From positions 45,194 through 109,193 of the forward strand of contig CAMAQH010000014.1 in NCBI GenBank assembly GCA_945860295.1: a DNA stretch of 64,000 nt, read 5' to 3'. The notes beneath the pieces are model-generated. The model did no database searches and was not told where the DNA came from. It was given only the letters and a program-made list of their open reading frames with translations. Each line of letters starts with the position of its first letter. Position 1 is the first letter of the stretch. Position numbers and translations under genes: made by a program. Source of the DNA: Prosthecobacter debontii (GTDB lineage: Bacteria > Verrucomicrobiota > Verrucomicrobiia > Verrucomicrobiales > Verrucomicrobiaceae). Of the stretch, positions 9,711 through 18,707 are shown in pieces.

Positions 9711-10877
9711 TCAACGCACCCGCACCATCGCAGGCTCGGGATACTCAAAGGTACGGCCCTCAAAGTTACGGATCACCGTGCGCTGCTCATCACGGATAAG
9801 CACATAGTCAGGATTCACCGGCACCTTGCCGCCACCGCCTGGGGCGTCGATGACAAACTGCGGCACGCCGTAGCCTGTGGTGTGACCGCGCAGTTGCTCG
9901 ATGATCTCAACCCCTGAGGCCACGCTGGCGCGCAGATGCGAGCTGCCCTGGATCAGGTCACACTGATACAAATAGTAGGGCCGCACGCGGCACATCAGCA
10001 ACTTTTGCACGAGGCTCTTCATCACCTCAGCATCATCATTCACGCTGCGCAGTAGCACGCTTTGATTGCCCAGCGGCACGCCATGATTGGCCAGCCGCTC
10101 CAGTGCTTCTTTGACCTCGGTCGTAAGCTCACGCGGATGATTGGTATGAATGCTCAGCCACAGCGGATGATAGCGCGCCAGCATCTGGCAGAGCGCCGGC
10201 GTGATGCGCTGCGGCAGAAAGATCGGCACGCGGCTGCCGATGCGCAGGAACTCGATGTGCTTGATCGAGCGCAGACGTTTCAAGATCGCCTCCAGCTTGC
10301 CATCAGAGAAGAGCAGGGGATCACCGCCGCTGAGCAGCACGTCACGCACCTCGTCGTGCCTTTCCAGATAACGAAACGCTGCCTCGTAATCCGTGTGCAG
10401 TTCCTGCTCACCCACACCACTAACCACGCGGCTGCGGGTGCAGTAGCGGCAGTAGCTAGCGCAGCGGTCGGTCACCAGAAACAGCACGCGGTCCGGATAA
10501 CGATGCACCAGCCCAGGCACTGGCATGTGACTGTCCTCACCACAGGGATCGGCCATCTCATCCGGGTCTTCCCAGGTCTCCTCGATGCGTGGGATCACCT
10601 GTCGGCGGATCGGGCACTCCGGATCGACGGCGTCGATCAGATTGAAATAATGCGGAGTGATCGCCATCGCAAGCTTGTTGCCGCTGAGCAGCACGCCCGC
10701 GCGTTCCTCGCCGCAGAGTTCCAGGTGCTCTTCCAGTCCGGCTAGCGTCGTCACACGATTGCGGAGCTGCCATGTGGCAGAGTTCCAGTCTTCGGAGGAG
10801 ACGTTTTTATTTTTCCAGTAACCCGGAGCATGGGAGCGGAAAGTTTTCTCCGGGAGCGATGAGGGCGGCGTGCGCAT
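9711..10877 (-). CDS. kamA: KamA-family radical SAM aminomutase (lysine 2,3-aminomutase-like)
   Basis: The 388-residue product is counted from ATG 10877; a TTG at 10922 would extend it by 15 residues. The radical SAM motif is DRCASYCRYCTR, with cysteines 139, 143 and 146 for the 4Fe-4S cluster. DVLLSGGDPLLFSDGKL follows, as in KamA and EpmB enzymes, and GGGGKVPVNPDYV matches the C-terminal PLP region. The family moves the alpha-amino group of lysine to the beta position, either on free lysine or for EF-P modification. Length favours KamA over EpmB. No epmA or efp is seen nearby. The sulfatase start lies 49 bases downstream. Confidence 0.85.
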   Translation of the reverse strand: MRTPPSSLPEKTFRSHAPGYWKNKNVSSEDWNSATWQLRNRVTTLAGLEEHLELCGEERAGVLLSGNKLAMAITPHYFNLIDAVDPECPIRRQVIPRIEETWEDPDEMADPCGEDSHMPVPGLVHRYPDRVLFLVTDRCASYCRYCTRSRVVSGVGEQELHTDYEAAFRYLERHDEVRDVLLSGGDPLLFSDGKLEAILKRLRSIKHIEFLRIGSRVPIFLPQRITPALCQMLARYHPLWLSIHTNHPRELTTEVKEALERLANHGVPLGNQSVLLRSVNDDAEVMKSLVQKLLMCRVRPYYLYQCDLIQGSSHLRASVASGVEIIEQLRGHTTGYGVPQFVIDAPGGGGKVPVNPDYVLIRDEQRTVIRNFEGRTFEYPEPAMVRVR

Positions 10878-11463
10878 GAATGAATTGGCAAGACCGTACG
10901 CCTGTGATTTTCTAAGTGTCAAAACTTTTGCATGAAAGCTTGAGTTTTGAACCGGCTTAGAAAAGCCCTTATGTTGCAGGCTGTTTTGTGAGCGCGGGCT
11001 CTAATTTGAATGATCGTTAAATAGCCTAAATGGCAGGGTGTGCATCTCTTGGGGTGTTTAACTGGAAGTGGCTGGCCCGATTGGCAGTTCTGATATTCGT
11101 CTTTTTTGTTTTTCTGGTCATCGTCAGCCTTGTTATCCCTGGGCATCATTCGGGCAGCGATCGTGAATTTATTCATGTGAAGTCCACGATGAAGGACATC
11201 CAAGTCTCTTTTGGACACTTCAGGAATGTGCCGCTGAGTTCTTGAATTCCACCTTCATTATCTTTTCTTCGTGCCCTGACCGTGACCCGAATTCCTAGAA
11301 TGACAACATCTGTAAATGGCGATGAATCAAGACACCATCTTTGAATTATTTTGGGTGGCTGCTAGGTGCATTTGAGTGAGGTGATAGTGGAGATCAGGGG
11401 TTGAGAAAGGGGCGGATGTTTCGTTTACTGGGGCCGCTTTTCTCAACCATCCCATCCTCACTT
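10878..11463. other. Long intergenic region between kamA and the UPF0261 gene
   Basis: This 586-base region must hold the divergent promoters for kamA and the UPF0261 gene. The only coding candidate I see is the small membrane ORF at 11030-11245. A 99-codon frame on the opposite strand overlaps it and shows no recognisable pattern. Confidence 0.5.
11030..11245 (+). CDS. Small single-span membrane protein or truncated remnant
   Basis: A 71-residue frame with one strong membrane helix at residues 15-36 (LARLAVLIFVFFVFLVIVSL), followed by a short hydrophilic tail (STMKDIQVSFGHFRNVPLSS). The tail resembles the start of Verrucomicrobial proteins where a membrane anchor is followed by a helix and a tyrosine/proline-rich turn, which would make this a truncated gene. 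No frameshifted continuation was recognised downstream. The hydrophobic character favours this frame over the overlapping antisense one. I do not recognise a family. Confidence 0.3.
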   Translation: MAGCASLGVFNWKWLARLAVLIFVFFVFLVIVSLVIPGHHSGSDREFIHVKSTMKDIQVSFGHFRNVPLSS

Positions 11464-12714
11464 ATGCCGATCATCGCCGTTCTCGGAACTCTGGACTCCA
11501 AAGGAGCTGAACATGCTTATCTCGCGGGTTGTATCCGTGCTCGCGGTCATGAGCCGCTGCTGATCAATGTGGGCAGTCTTGATGAGCCGACGATTCACCC
11601 TGATGTGAGCGCAGAAGAGGTGGCGGAAGCGAGTGGCGAGGACTGGCAGGCGATCCTGGCACAGCAGGATCGTGGCGAATGCGTGGCGCTGATGGCGCGT
11701 GCGGCGGCGAAGTATGTGAGCGGACTCGTGGAGAGCGGACGCATCCAGGGCGTGGTTTCGCTCGGTGGTGGTGGTGGCACCGCCATCTGCACGGCGGCGA
11801 TGCGTGCGCTGCCCATCGGTTTCCCGAAGGTGATGGTGAGCACGCTGGCCAGTGGCAACACTGCGCCCTATGTCGGTACGAGGGACATCGTGATGATGCC
11901 GGCCATCGTCGATGTGGCGGGCATTAATCGTCTGTCCCGTGTGATCTTTGAAAACGCGGCGGGTGCCATCTGCGGCATGGTGGAGGCGGCGGAACTGCGC
12001 AAGCAGCGCCCGGTCTCGGACCGGCCGCTGATCGTCGCCAGCATGTTTGGCAACACAACGGCCTGTGTGACTGAGGCCAAGGAATTGCTGGAAGCGGCGG
12101 GCTATGAGGTGCTTGTCTTTGCTGCTACTGGTAATGGCGGACGCGCCATGGAGTCGCTGATCGAAAGCGGCATGGTAGCGGGCGTGCTCGACATCACGAC
12201 CACCGAATGGGCTGACGAACTGCTGGGCGGCGTGCTCAATGCCGGACCCGAGCGACTGGATGCGACAGCGAAAGCCAAGGTGCCTGCTATCGTCACTCCG
12301 GGCTGCCTAGACATGGTGAATTTTGGCGAGCCACAAACCGTGCCGGCGAAGTTTGCTGGACGCACTTTCTACCATCACAACCCGCAGGTGACTCTGATGC
12401 GCACCTCGCCGGAAGAGTGCGCGCAGCTCGGGAAAATCATCGCTGAAAAAGTGAATACCTACTCAGCGCCGGTCACCATGCTACTGCCGCTAAAGGCGAT
12501 CAGCGTGATCAGTGCAGAAGGGAAAGCCTTCCATGATCCGAAAGCCGATGCGGCGCTCTTTGCCGCGATCAAAGAGCATCTGCGGGCGGACATTCCAGTG
12601 ATCGAGATGGATGTGGAGATCAATGACTCCTCCTTTGCCACAGCCTGTGCTGAAAATTTGCTGGTGAATATGCGTTGCACAGCGCTGCAAGCGTTACAAG
12701 TGGAGCGAAGTTAG
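11464..12714 (+). CDS. Tm-1-like ATP-binding protein, UPF0261 family
   Basis: The 416-residue product is counted from ATG 11464 (MPIIAVLGTLDSKG), where family members begin; the frame extends to 11401 without similarity. The N-terminal domain has GGGGGTAICTAAMRALPIG and STLASGNTAPYVGTRDI, the nucleotide-binding region described for tomato Tm-1. The C-terminal domain has PEECAQLGKIIAEKVN and a late catalytic-looking segment near FHDPKADAALF. In plants Tm-1 binds a viral replicase; bacterial homologues have no settled role, and some occur near TIM-barrel PEP hydrolase-like partners, which are absent here. No operon partner is apparent. Confidence 0.85.
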   Translation: MPIIAVLGTLDSKGAEHAYLAGCIRARGHEPLLINVGSLDEPTIHPDVSAEEVAEASGEDWQAILAQQDRGECVALMARAAAKYVSGLVESGRIQGVVSLGGGGGTAICTAAMRALPIGFPKVMVSTLASGNTAPYVGTRDIVMMPAIVDVAGINRLSRVIFENAAGAICGMVEAAELRKQRPVSDRPLIVASMFGNTTACVTEAKELLEAAGYEVLVFAATGNGGRAMESLIESGMVAGVLDITTTEWADELLGGVLNAGPERLDATAKAKVPAIVTPGCLDMVNFGEPQTVPAKFAGRTFYHHNPQVTLMRTSPEECAQLGKIIAEKVNTYSAPVTMLLPLKAISVISAEGKAFHDPKADAALFAAIKEHLRADIPVIEMDVEINDSSFATACAENLLVNMRCTALQALQVERS

Positions 12715-13064
12715 TGGATCTTTTGGATACAATTGAGACGATTTAAAGCCTCCTAATCGTTACTTTTTATTCCGTTGGTGGAAAACAATTAAGTGGTCTA
12801 AAGGCTTTAAATGCAATATTTTAGACTGTTATTACACGCTAATTGAAGTTTGTCATAATCGACAATAAATGGCTTTTTGTCAGGCATTGGTTATTGCTCG
12901 GGCCCCCGGCGTGCTGCCTTTAGTTCAGGGGAGAGCTTTGAAGACTTTGATCTCATTGCATGACTGGGCTCTCAGACTTTTAATGGTTATTAATGTAACG
13001 ATTAAAAAGTTTCAAATATGAGCGAGTAACCTTGGGTGCACCATTGTATAGAGACTGATTTTGA
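12715..13064. other. AT-rich intergenic region, nothing recognised
   Basis: This gap lies between two convergent genes (UPF0261 and MYG1-like) and is clearly more AT-rich than its surroundings. I see no reading frame, convincing terminator hairpin or repeat. Confidence 0.5.
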
Positions 13065-13916
13065 TTAGACCCGTGCTAAACCGAGAAGCTCTTTTACGCG
13101 GTCAATCTGTGCTGCGGATGTTTTGGCGACGAAGCCACGGGCGTGTGCGAAGTGGACGTCGGGTTCTTTTTCGATGCGTGTGAAGTCGTAGCTTGGGTCG
13201 TCGTTGTGGCGTGAAAGGCCGTAGCCGCTGCCGCGGCGGTCGGGGTAGATGAGCGCGGCGATACTGCGGCTCTTGCCGATGCGCTCCAGGTAGCGGCCGA
13301 TGCCTGCTGAGGGTTCATCGGGGATGGGGTCGGTGCGGGGTATGAAAAGGATTTCATGGCCATCCATGCTCCAGATTTCGGCGTGCTGTGCGACGAAGTC
13401 GAGGCGGGTGCGGAGATCACGCAAATACTCGAGGAGGTCCTGGCCGATGTAGCTGAGAATTTCCCACAATGGCTCGCCGGGTTCGAGGCGCTTGGCTTTG
13501 GCGAAGCGACGTAGAATGGTGATGTCGATGGGGGAACTAAGCTTGTTCATTGTGTCACGACCCACGCCGAGCCACTTGGCGGTGACGTTGGGGCCGCGGG
13601 TGTCGAACCACTCGGCTGGCTCCAGCCAATCACAGAATTGCCGAGCATCTTCATAGACGCCGAGATGCTGGAGCACAAGGCTGAGGGCGCAGACGGGCGG
13701 GTGGTCGGCTGGGAACTGATGGTGATCGAAATTGTATCTCTCGGGCGCGTGCTCGCCGCCGACATCGACGACTGCGATAGTGGGGTCGGCGAGATCTTCC
13801 TCGGTGGGTTCGCGGCGAATGATGGGCACGCGGTGCACTGCGGCGAGGAGGCAACAGGCGAGGAGTTCGTCTTTATGAGCGCTGCCAGGATGGGTAAGAA
13901 TAAGAGAGGGTGACAT
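13065..13916 (-). CDS. MYG1-like (UPF0160) metal-dependent hydrolase
   Basis: The 283-residue product is counted from ATG 13916 (MSPSLILTHPGSAHKDEL). THPGSAHKDELLACCLLA corresponds to the THxGxFHxDE motif of MYG1, with Ser-Ala replacing the usual residues between the His ligands. Further metal-site motifs follow: AVVDVGG and the NFDHHQF segment typical of DHH-like phosphoesterases. Eukaryotic MYG1 is a 3'-5' RNA exonuclease in nucleus and mitochondria; the bacterial role is not established. It lies 181 bases downstream of the transglutaminase gene on the same strand, so linkage to that cassette is possible but not shown. Confidence 0.8.
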   Translation of the reverse strand: MSPSLILTHPGSAHKDELLACCLLAAVHRVPIIRREPTEEDLADPTIAVVDVGGEHAPERYNFDHHQFPADHPPVCALSLVLQHLGVYEDARQFCDWLEPAEWFDTRGPNVTAKWLGVGRDTMNKLSSPIDITILRRFAKAKRLEPGEPLWEILSYIGQDLLEYLRDLRTRLDFVAQHAEIWSMDGHEILFIPRTDPIPDEPSAGIGRYLERIGKSRSIAALIYPDRRGSGYGLSRHNDDPSYDFTRIEKEPDVHFAHARGFVAKTSAAQIDRVKELLGLARV

Positions 13917-14097
13917 GGGTGAGGGGGCGGAGACTTGTGAAAGGCTGCAAAGCGCTAGTTCGTTCGATGCACTAAAAAGTTGCATCCATTGCTAGGCTCC
14001 ATTGGAGCGTTGCCGACGACTTTACGCCAGATGCATTTCTCGTGTGTCGTCTTGGGGTGTATGCCTTTTTCATTTTAGAGGGCTTCGGTGAATGGGC

Positions 14098-14979
14098 TCA
14101 CTCGCTCTCGGGAAGGACGTCGACGGCGACCTCAAGGCGCTGCTTGCCGGTTCCGATGGTGACGCCGCGGAGTGGGCTGACATCGCTGAAATCACGGCCC
14201 CAGGCGAGGGTGATGTGGCGGTCTGAGGGGAGGATGTTGTTGGTGGGGTCGGCATCCATCCAGCCGATGGTTTCACCACAATAGACGGAGACCCAGGCGT
14301 GGGAGGCGTCGGCCCCGACGAGCTTAACTTTACCGGGCGGGGGTAGGGTTTCGAGATAGCCGCTGACGTAGCGAGTGGGGATGCCGAGGCTGCGCAGACT
14401 GGCGATCATGACCTGGGCGAAGTCCTGGCAGACGCCTCGGCGCTTTTTGATTACTTCTTCAACGGGGGTGGTGTGGTCGGTAGCGGTGGGGTCGAAGAGG
14501 AAGTCTTCGTTGATGCGGCGATTCAGGTCGCAGACGGCTTCGAGAACGGGCCGCTTGGTGGTAAAGGAGGCTCGGGCGTAGTCGGCGAAGGCTGGGCCGA
14601 CAGGGATCAATGGGGAGGCGTAGGTGAGCTCGCCTGCGGTGCTGGAGGCATTAAAGCGGCTGCTGCGGCAGGCGTCGCGGATGGTCTCCCAGGGTGGGGA
14701 GAGAGTGGCATCGACGACAATGGCACGCTGAACTTCGACGAGGCTGCGGGCGATGACTTCGAGCTTCTGGTGAGAGCCTTCGATCTCGAAATAGACGTGG
14801 GTATTACCGAAGTAATCGGTGCGCTCGGAGCGCTTGACTGGCTCGGGGCGGATGGTCATCTCATGCCAGGGACACTCCTGGAAGGGCAGTGCACGTGGCT
14901 CGAGTCGCGCGGTGTAATGGCACACGGTGACGGGGCTATCATAGGTGTAGGTGGTGCGGTGGATGATGCGGTAACGCAC
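14098..14979 (-). CDS. Transglutaminase-like cysteine peptidase
   Basis: The 293-residue product has an N-terminal beta domain (residues 1-85, starting MRYRIIHRTTYTYDSPV), the bacterial transglutaminase N-domain. The core follows with the catalytic triad: Cys184 in RRGVCQDFAQV, His227 in DASHAWVSVY and Asp244 in WMDADPTN. No signal peptide is visible, so it is probably cytoplasmic. In this class the fold hydrolyses or forms isopeptide or amide bonds. It follows the ATP-grasp/alpha-E gene by 12 bases, the known conserved association in which the transglutaminase is thought to reverse or process the ligase product. Confidence 0.92.
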   Translation of the reverse strand: MRYRIIHRTTYTYDSPVTVCHYTARLEPRALPFQECPWHEMTIRPEPVKRSERTDYFGNTHVYFEIEGSHQKLEVIARSLVEVQRAIVVDATLSPPWETIRDACRSSRFNASSTAGELTYASPLIPVGPAFADYARASFTTKRPVLEAVCDLNRRINEDFLFDPTATDHTTPVEEVIKKRRGVCQDFAQVMIASLRSLGIPTRYVSGYLETLPPPGKVKLVGADASHAWVSVYCGETIGWMDADPTNNILPSDRHITLAWGRDFSDVSPLRGVTIGTGKQRLEVAVDVLPESE

Positions 14980-14991
14980 GGTAAATGGGAG

Positions 14992-17523
14992 TTAGCCTTC
15001 GGCCCGGCGGGAGGCATGGGAGAAGAAGTGCTCGGTGATGAGATTGGAGAGTTTTTCCAGCCCGTGGCTGAGATTTTCACAGGCGGTGGGGACGTGCCCA
15101 AAGATATCGTCTCCAGCTTTGGCGAGGGCATCGAGATTGAGCGCGGAGAGGTCTGACTGGAGGGAGTCACACTGGTGGCGGGCGCTTTCGCCACGGTCAG
15201 CGGTGGGGTCCATGGGGAGCTGGGTGGTCTGCCGACTAAGGATGCTGAACTGATGGGCGACGGAGCGTGGGTTGATGTCGTTGAGCAGTAGCAGATCTAG
15301 CACGGGAATGAGGCTGGGCTGGGCGAAGTGCAGGCGGCGGTAGGTCATGGTGCTGTCGCAAATTTCCAACAATGGACTGAGCAGTGTGTCATCCAGCGCG
15401 CATTGTTTTGTGGCGGTGGTGACGAGGTTGAGAGCGATGCTGGCGCGCTCGATTCGTTTGCCTATTTCGAGGAAGCGCCAGCCGTGGCCACGGGTCATGT
15501 TTTCCTGCTGCATCCCGCTGAAGGCGGCGAGGTCGAGGATGAGGGTATCGAGCACGCCCTGGGCGGTGGAGACGACGAAGGGACCAGCTGGGAGGCGGGC
15601 GTCACGCTCGATGCGGTTGAAGAGGCGCCAGGTATCGTCTGAAAGTCGGTCACGCGCGGCGGCGGCATTGTAGCGCAGACGGCTGAGGAGAAAAGGGACG
15701 CTGCTTCCGCGCTTGTGATCGAGGAGGAGAGCCTGGAGATTATCGATCATTGAGGTCGTGCCTTCCTTTGGCACGAGTCCCATGCGGACCATGAGGGCGA
15801 GGCAGCCCTGAACTTCCCGACCCTGAGTCTGCGTGCGCTCACCGGCGAGGCGCTGCATGACGGCGCGGAGGAGACGCACGGTGATCTCTAGCCGCTCGGC
15901 GTAGCGGCCGAGCCAGTACAAATGATCGGCAACTCGGCTGGGCACGCCGCTGGGTGGGCGTGCTGGGCGAATGACGATGGGCTGCTGCTGGCGGCGGCTT
16001 TCATAATAGGTGTCGAATGAGCCGTCGCCGATGACCCAGGTGTCTTTGCTGATGCCGCCGCTGCGCATGGTGACGAGCCAGCGGTGTGGCTCGGGACTTA
16101 CCCGCGAAAGACCGCCGGGCATTGCGATGAAGCCGTCTCCCTGAGCGATGATGAAGGCACGCCAGACGAGGGAGCGTGGCTCGATCTTGCTGCCTGTCCA
16201 GGTGGGTGCGGTGGAGAGGCTAAGCACCTCCTGAGCGACCCATTCATGGGGAGTAGCGCGGATGGTATCGAGCATTCGGGCTTTCTGCTCGGCATCGAGA
16301 TCAGCGAGGAAGACGGGATCACGTGCGCCACGGACAAAGGCAGGTTTAACGACCCAGCGGTCTGGCTGGGAGACAACGATATCTAGCTCGCGTTTCTGAC
16401 CACACCACCACGTGGGCACACAGGGGAGGAGTAACTCCTCACCCAGCAAATGACGGCAGAGGCCGGGCATGAAGGGATGTAGAGCTGGGGTCTCCACCAA
16501 TCCCGCACCGAGTCCATTGGCTATGGCAATGCTGCCATTGCGCCAGGCTTCTAGCAATCCGGGAGCGCCGAGCAATGAGCCGGAATTGAGTTCGAGGGGG
16601 TCGCAGAAGACGTCATCGACATGGCGCACCATGACATCGACACGGCGCAGGCCTTCGAGGGTCTTCAGATGCAAATGACGGTCGCGAACGGTAAGATCGG
16701 CCCCTTCGACGAGAGGGAAGCCGAGGTAGCGTGCTTTGAAGGCATGTTCAAAGTAGGTCTCATTATAAGGGCCCGGCGTGAGCATGAGGATGCCGGCATC
16801 TCCGCTGCGTCGCTTCGGCGCGAGTGAGCGGAGCATGTCGCGCTTCATCTCAAAGTAGGCGGCGAGTCGTTTGACCTTGGAGGCATTGAACTCCTCTGCA
16901 TAGACGTTGGCGAGGATGATGCGATTTTCTAGAGCGTAACCATGTCCGCTGGGTGCCTGAGCACGGTCAGCAAGCACTCGCCAACGGCCATCAGTACCAC
17001 GAACGAGGTCGCTGCCCATGGTGAAAACAAAGCGCCCACCTGGCGGATTGATCCCGCGAACGGGTCGGAGGTAGCCGGGATTGGCATAGACGAGGCTGGG
17101 TGGCAGAAGGCCGTCACGCAGCAGTTTCTGCGGCCCATAGAGGTCTAGCAGGATGGTATTGAGCAGGCGTCCGCGCTGATCGAGTCCGCGCTGGACTTGC
17201 TGAAACTCTTCCAAAGCCAGGATGAATGGCAGGGTATCAAGCGACCAGGGGCGGCTGGTGCCCAAAGCGTCGTCGTGGATGTTGTATGTGACACCGTGGT
17301 CACGTAGCAGACGCTGGATACTGTCAGCTCGGACACTGAAGTCGCTCTTGGTGCACTGATTGAGAAAGCTGCCGAAAGTCTTCCAGTGCGGCCGCAATTC
17401 GCCATTGGGCAAAAGCATCTCGTCATAAATCCCAGGCTCCTGCTGGTAGCCAATCACACCAGAAGTCCGTTCTGGCGATTGTGATTGGGACTGAGCGCTA
17501 GACGACGGTGCTGGGTGAGGCAT
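14992..17523 (-). CDS. Circularly permuted ATP-grasp ligase fused to alpha-E domain
   Basis: The 843-residue product fuses two proteins that many bacteria encode separately. Residues ~30-500 form the circularly permuted ATP-grasp region, with YDEMLLPNGELRPHWKTF near the start and MLTPGPYNETYFEHAFKA, RHVDDVFCDPLELNSGSL and RWVVKPAFVRGARDPVFL later. The alpha-E helical domain starts near residue 525 with SRVADHLYWLGRYAERLE. ATP-grasp enzymes of this type are predicted to make amide bonds in peptide-like products. The transglutaminase follows immediately. The product of the cassette is unknown; it has been proposed to be a small peptide or protein modification. Confidence 0.92.
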   Translation of the reverse strand: MPHPAPSSSAQSQSQSPERTSGVIGYQQEPGIYDEMLLPNGELRPHWKTFGSFLNQCTKSDFSVRADSIQRLLRDHGVTYNIHDDALGTSRPWSLDTLPFILALEEFQQVQRGLDQRGRLLNTILLDLYGPQKLLRDGLLPPSLVYANPGYLRPVRGINPPGGRFVFTMGSDLVRGTDGRWRVLADRAQAPSGHGYALENRIILANVYAEEFNASKVKRLAAYFEMKRDMLRSLAPKRRSGDAGILMLTPGPYNETYFEHAFKARYLGFPLVEGADLTVRDRHLHLKTLEGLRRVDVMVRHVDDVFCDPLELNSGSLLGAPGLLEAWRNGSIAIANGLGAGLVETPALHPFMPGLCRHLLGEELLLPCVPTWWCGQKRELDIVVSQPDRWVVKPAFVRGARDPVFLADLDAEQKARMLDTIRATPHEWVAQEVLSLSTAPTWTGSKIEPRSLVWRAFIIAQGDGFIAMPGGLSRVSPEPHRWLVTMRSGGISKDTWVIGDGSFDTYYESRRQQQPIVIRPARPPSGVPSRVADHLYWLGRYAERLEITVRLLRAVMQRLAGERTQTQGREVQGCLALMVRMGLVPKEGTTSMIDNLQALLLDHKRGSSVPFLLSRLRYNAAAARDRLSDDTWRLFNRIERDARLPAGPFVVSTAQGVLDTLILDLAAFSGMQQENMTRGHGWRFLEIGKRIERASIALNLVTTATKQCALDDTLLSPLLEICDSTMTYRRLHFAQPSLIPVLDLLLLNDINPRSVAHQFSILSRQTTQLPMDPTADRGESARHQCDSLQSDLSALNLDALAKAGDDIFGHVPTACENLSHGLEKLSNLITEHFFSHASRRAEG

Positions 17524-17638
17524 TGGCTATTCGGTAGCTTCGTATACGCGCCAGAATCAGGCCAAGTGAGAGTTTATGTGCAGATTCTCGATTCAAAAAC
17601 TGGTAAAACCTAGCGCCGCAAGTCTGAGCGGATAGCAA

Positions 17639-17836
17639 TTAGCGGCTTCCAGGCATCATCTGACCATAACGGGAATTACCTTCCCATTTGGTAGGACGGT
17701 TCCATGGAAGCGTGCTGTCACTAACCGTGGGAGCCACGCGTTCGCGGCGTTTGGGTTCATCTGCTGAATTGCATGAGACAAGAGATGCAACAACAAAAGC
17801 AGTGACCAGCGACAGATAAATGATCCGGGATTTCAT
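17639..17836 (-). CDS. Small predicted lipoprotein
   Basis: The 65-residue product has a signal sequence MKSRIIYLSLVTAFVVASL and a lipobox-like VASLVSC with Cys22 as the predicted lipidated residue. The mature part is short, charged and Pro-rich (NRPTKWEGNSRYGQMMPGSR) without a recognisable domain. It starts 26 bases after the stop of the coiled-coil gene on the same strand, so the three genes from 19805 to 17639 look like one transcription unit. Confidence 0.6.
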   Translation of the reverse strand: MKSRIIYLSLVTAFVVASLVSCNSADEPKRRERVAPTVSDSTLPWNRPTKWEGNSRYGQMMPGSR

Positions 17837-17862
17837 ATCGCCATTTTACGCATGAATTGCGA

Positions 17863-18648
17863 TTACTGATACAGGTTTTCCAAAATCACCTGATCGCCGG
17901 GAGCGATACGGAGACCAGCAGTCAAGGTCTCTGGAACAATGTTTGCGACTGTGCGCTCGCCCTCTATGGATAGGACGCTGAGCTTACCCACGGTTTGTGT
18001 GCCACGAACGACCAGGAGCTTGGTGGCATCACTGATGCCGAGTGCCTTGCCTGCGTTCACCACTACAAAGCCCCACTCATTGTTCACTGCCACGATTCTG
18101 GCGTCCAAGCTGTTGCGATCAAAGGACTTTTTGCGGTCAGCGATCTTCCGTGTGACTTCATCATGAGCACGGTTGGCATCGACCATCTTAGCTTCTTCAG
18201 CTTCGACTTCCTTCTTCTTGGCTTCCATCTGGGCTTGGAACTCAGCGGTGGACTTTTTCATGCCATTGATCTGCTCGACCATAGTTTCAGGTTTGATGTC
18301 CTTAGGCAGTTTTTCCAATTTGATGCGTAGATCAAGGCCCTTCTTATTGGCCACATCGAGCTTATCCGTTACCAGCTTGGTGTCATTGTCAGTCTGAGCA
18401 ATCTTGAGCTTCTGTGATTTGACCTTTTCGGTTTGAATTTCGAGATCCTGCTGAATTTTGGCGATTTCTCCGCCAACTTTGTTCACCTCTGAAACGATGG
18501 AGTTTGCTGCACTTAGTGCGCCCTGAACTTGAACATTGATGGCTGTTACATCGCTGCGGACTTTAGCAAATTCACGCCCATTGTGATAGGCAAAGAAGGT
18601 GGACGCAAGAATCAGAAGTGCGCTGAGAATGAAGAGAACTTTGGTCAT
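17863..18648 (-). CDS. Membrane-anchored coiled-coil protein (paralogue 2)
   Basis: The 261-residue product has an N-terminal membrane anchor (VLFILSALLILASTFFAYH). Residues ~30-165 form a long heptad-rich coiled coil broken by a KDIKPE hinge. The C-terminal domain (residues ~175-261) is predicted beta-rich, with EWGFVVVNAGKALGISDATK and APGDQVILENLYQ. That domain clearly resembles the end of the neighbouring upstream protein (EWQFAILNKGNSGGV and TGDVVV). The anchor and coiled coil suggest an envelope protein projecting into the periplasm. I know no assigned function. Confidence 0.65.
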   Translation of the reverse strand: MTKVLFILSALLILASTFFAYHNGREFAKVRSDVTAINVQVQGALSAANSIVSEVNKVGGEIAKIQQDLEIQTEKVKSQKLKIAQTDNDTKLVTDKLDVANKKGLDLRIKLEKLPKDIKPETMVEQINGMKKSTAEFQAQMEAKKKEVEAEEAKMVDANRAHDEVTRKIADRKKSFDRNSLDARIVAVNNEWGFVVVNAGKALGISDATKLLVVRGTQTVGKLSVLSIEGERTVANIVPETLTAGLRIAPGDQVILENLYQ

Positions 18649-18707
18649 GGAAGGAAAGGGGGAATAGGTGATCTAGCGGTAGTGAGGGTACTCAAGCTGA
18701 TGTTTGA

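Noticed and set aside
9662..9763. N-terminal extension of the sulfatase
   Set aside because: It would overlap kamA, and the signal peptide begins at 9661.
10062..10745. Plus-strand frame of 227 codons
   Set aside because: It is antisense to kamA, and its His/Ala/Arg-rich product has no recognisable pattern.
10919..11218. 99-codon minus-strand frame in the kamA upstream region
   Set aside because: It shows no protein-like pattern, and the opposite small membrane frame is somewhat more plausible.
14473..15156. Plus-strand frame of 227 codons
   Set aside because: It lies antisense to the transglutaminase and ATP-grasp genes, both well supported.
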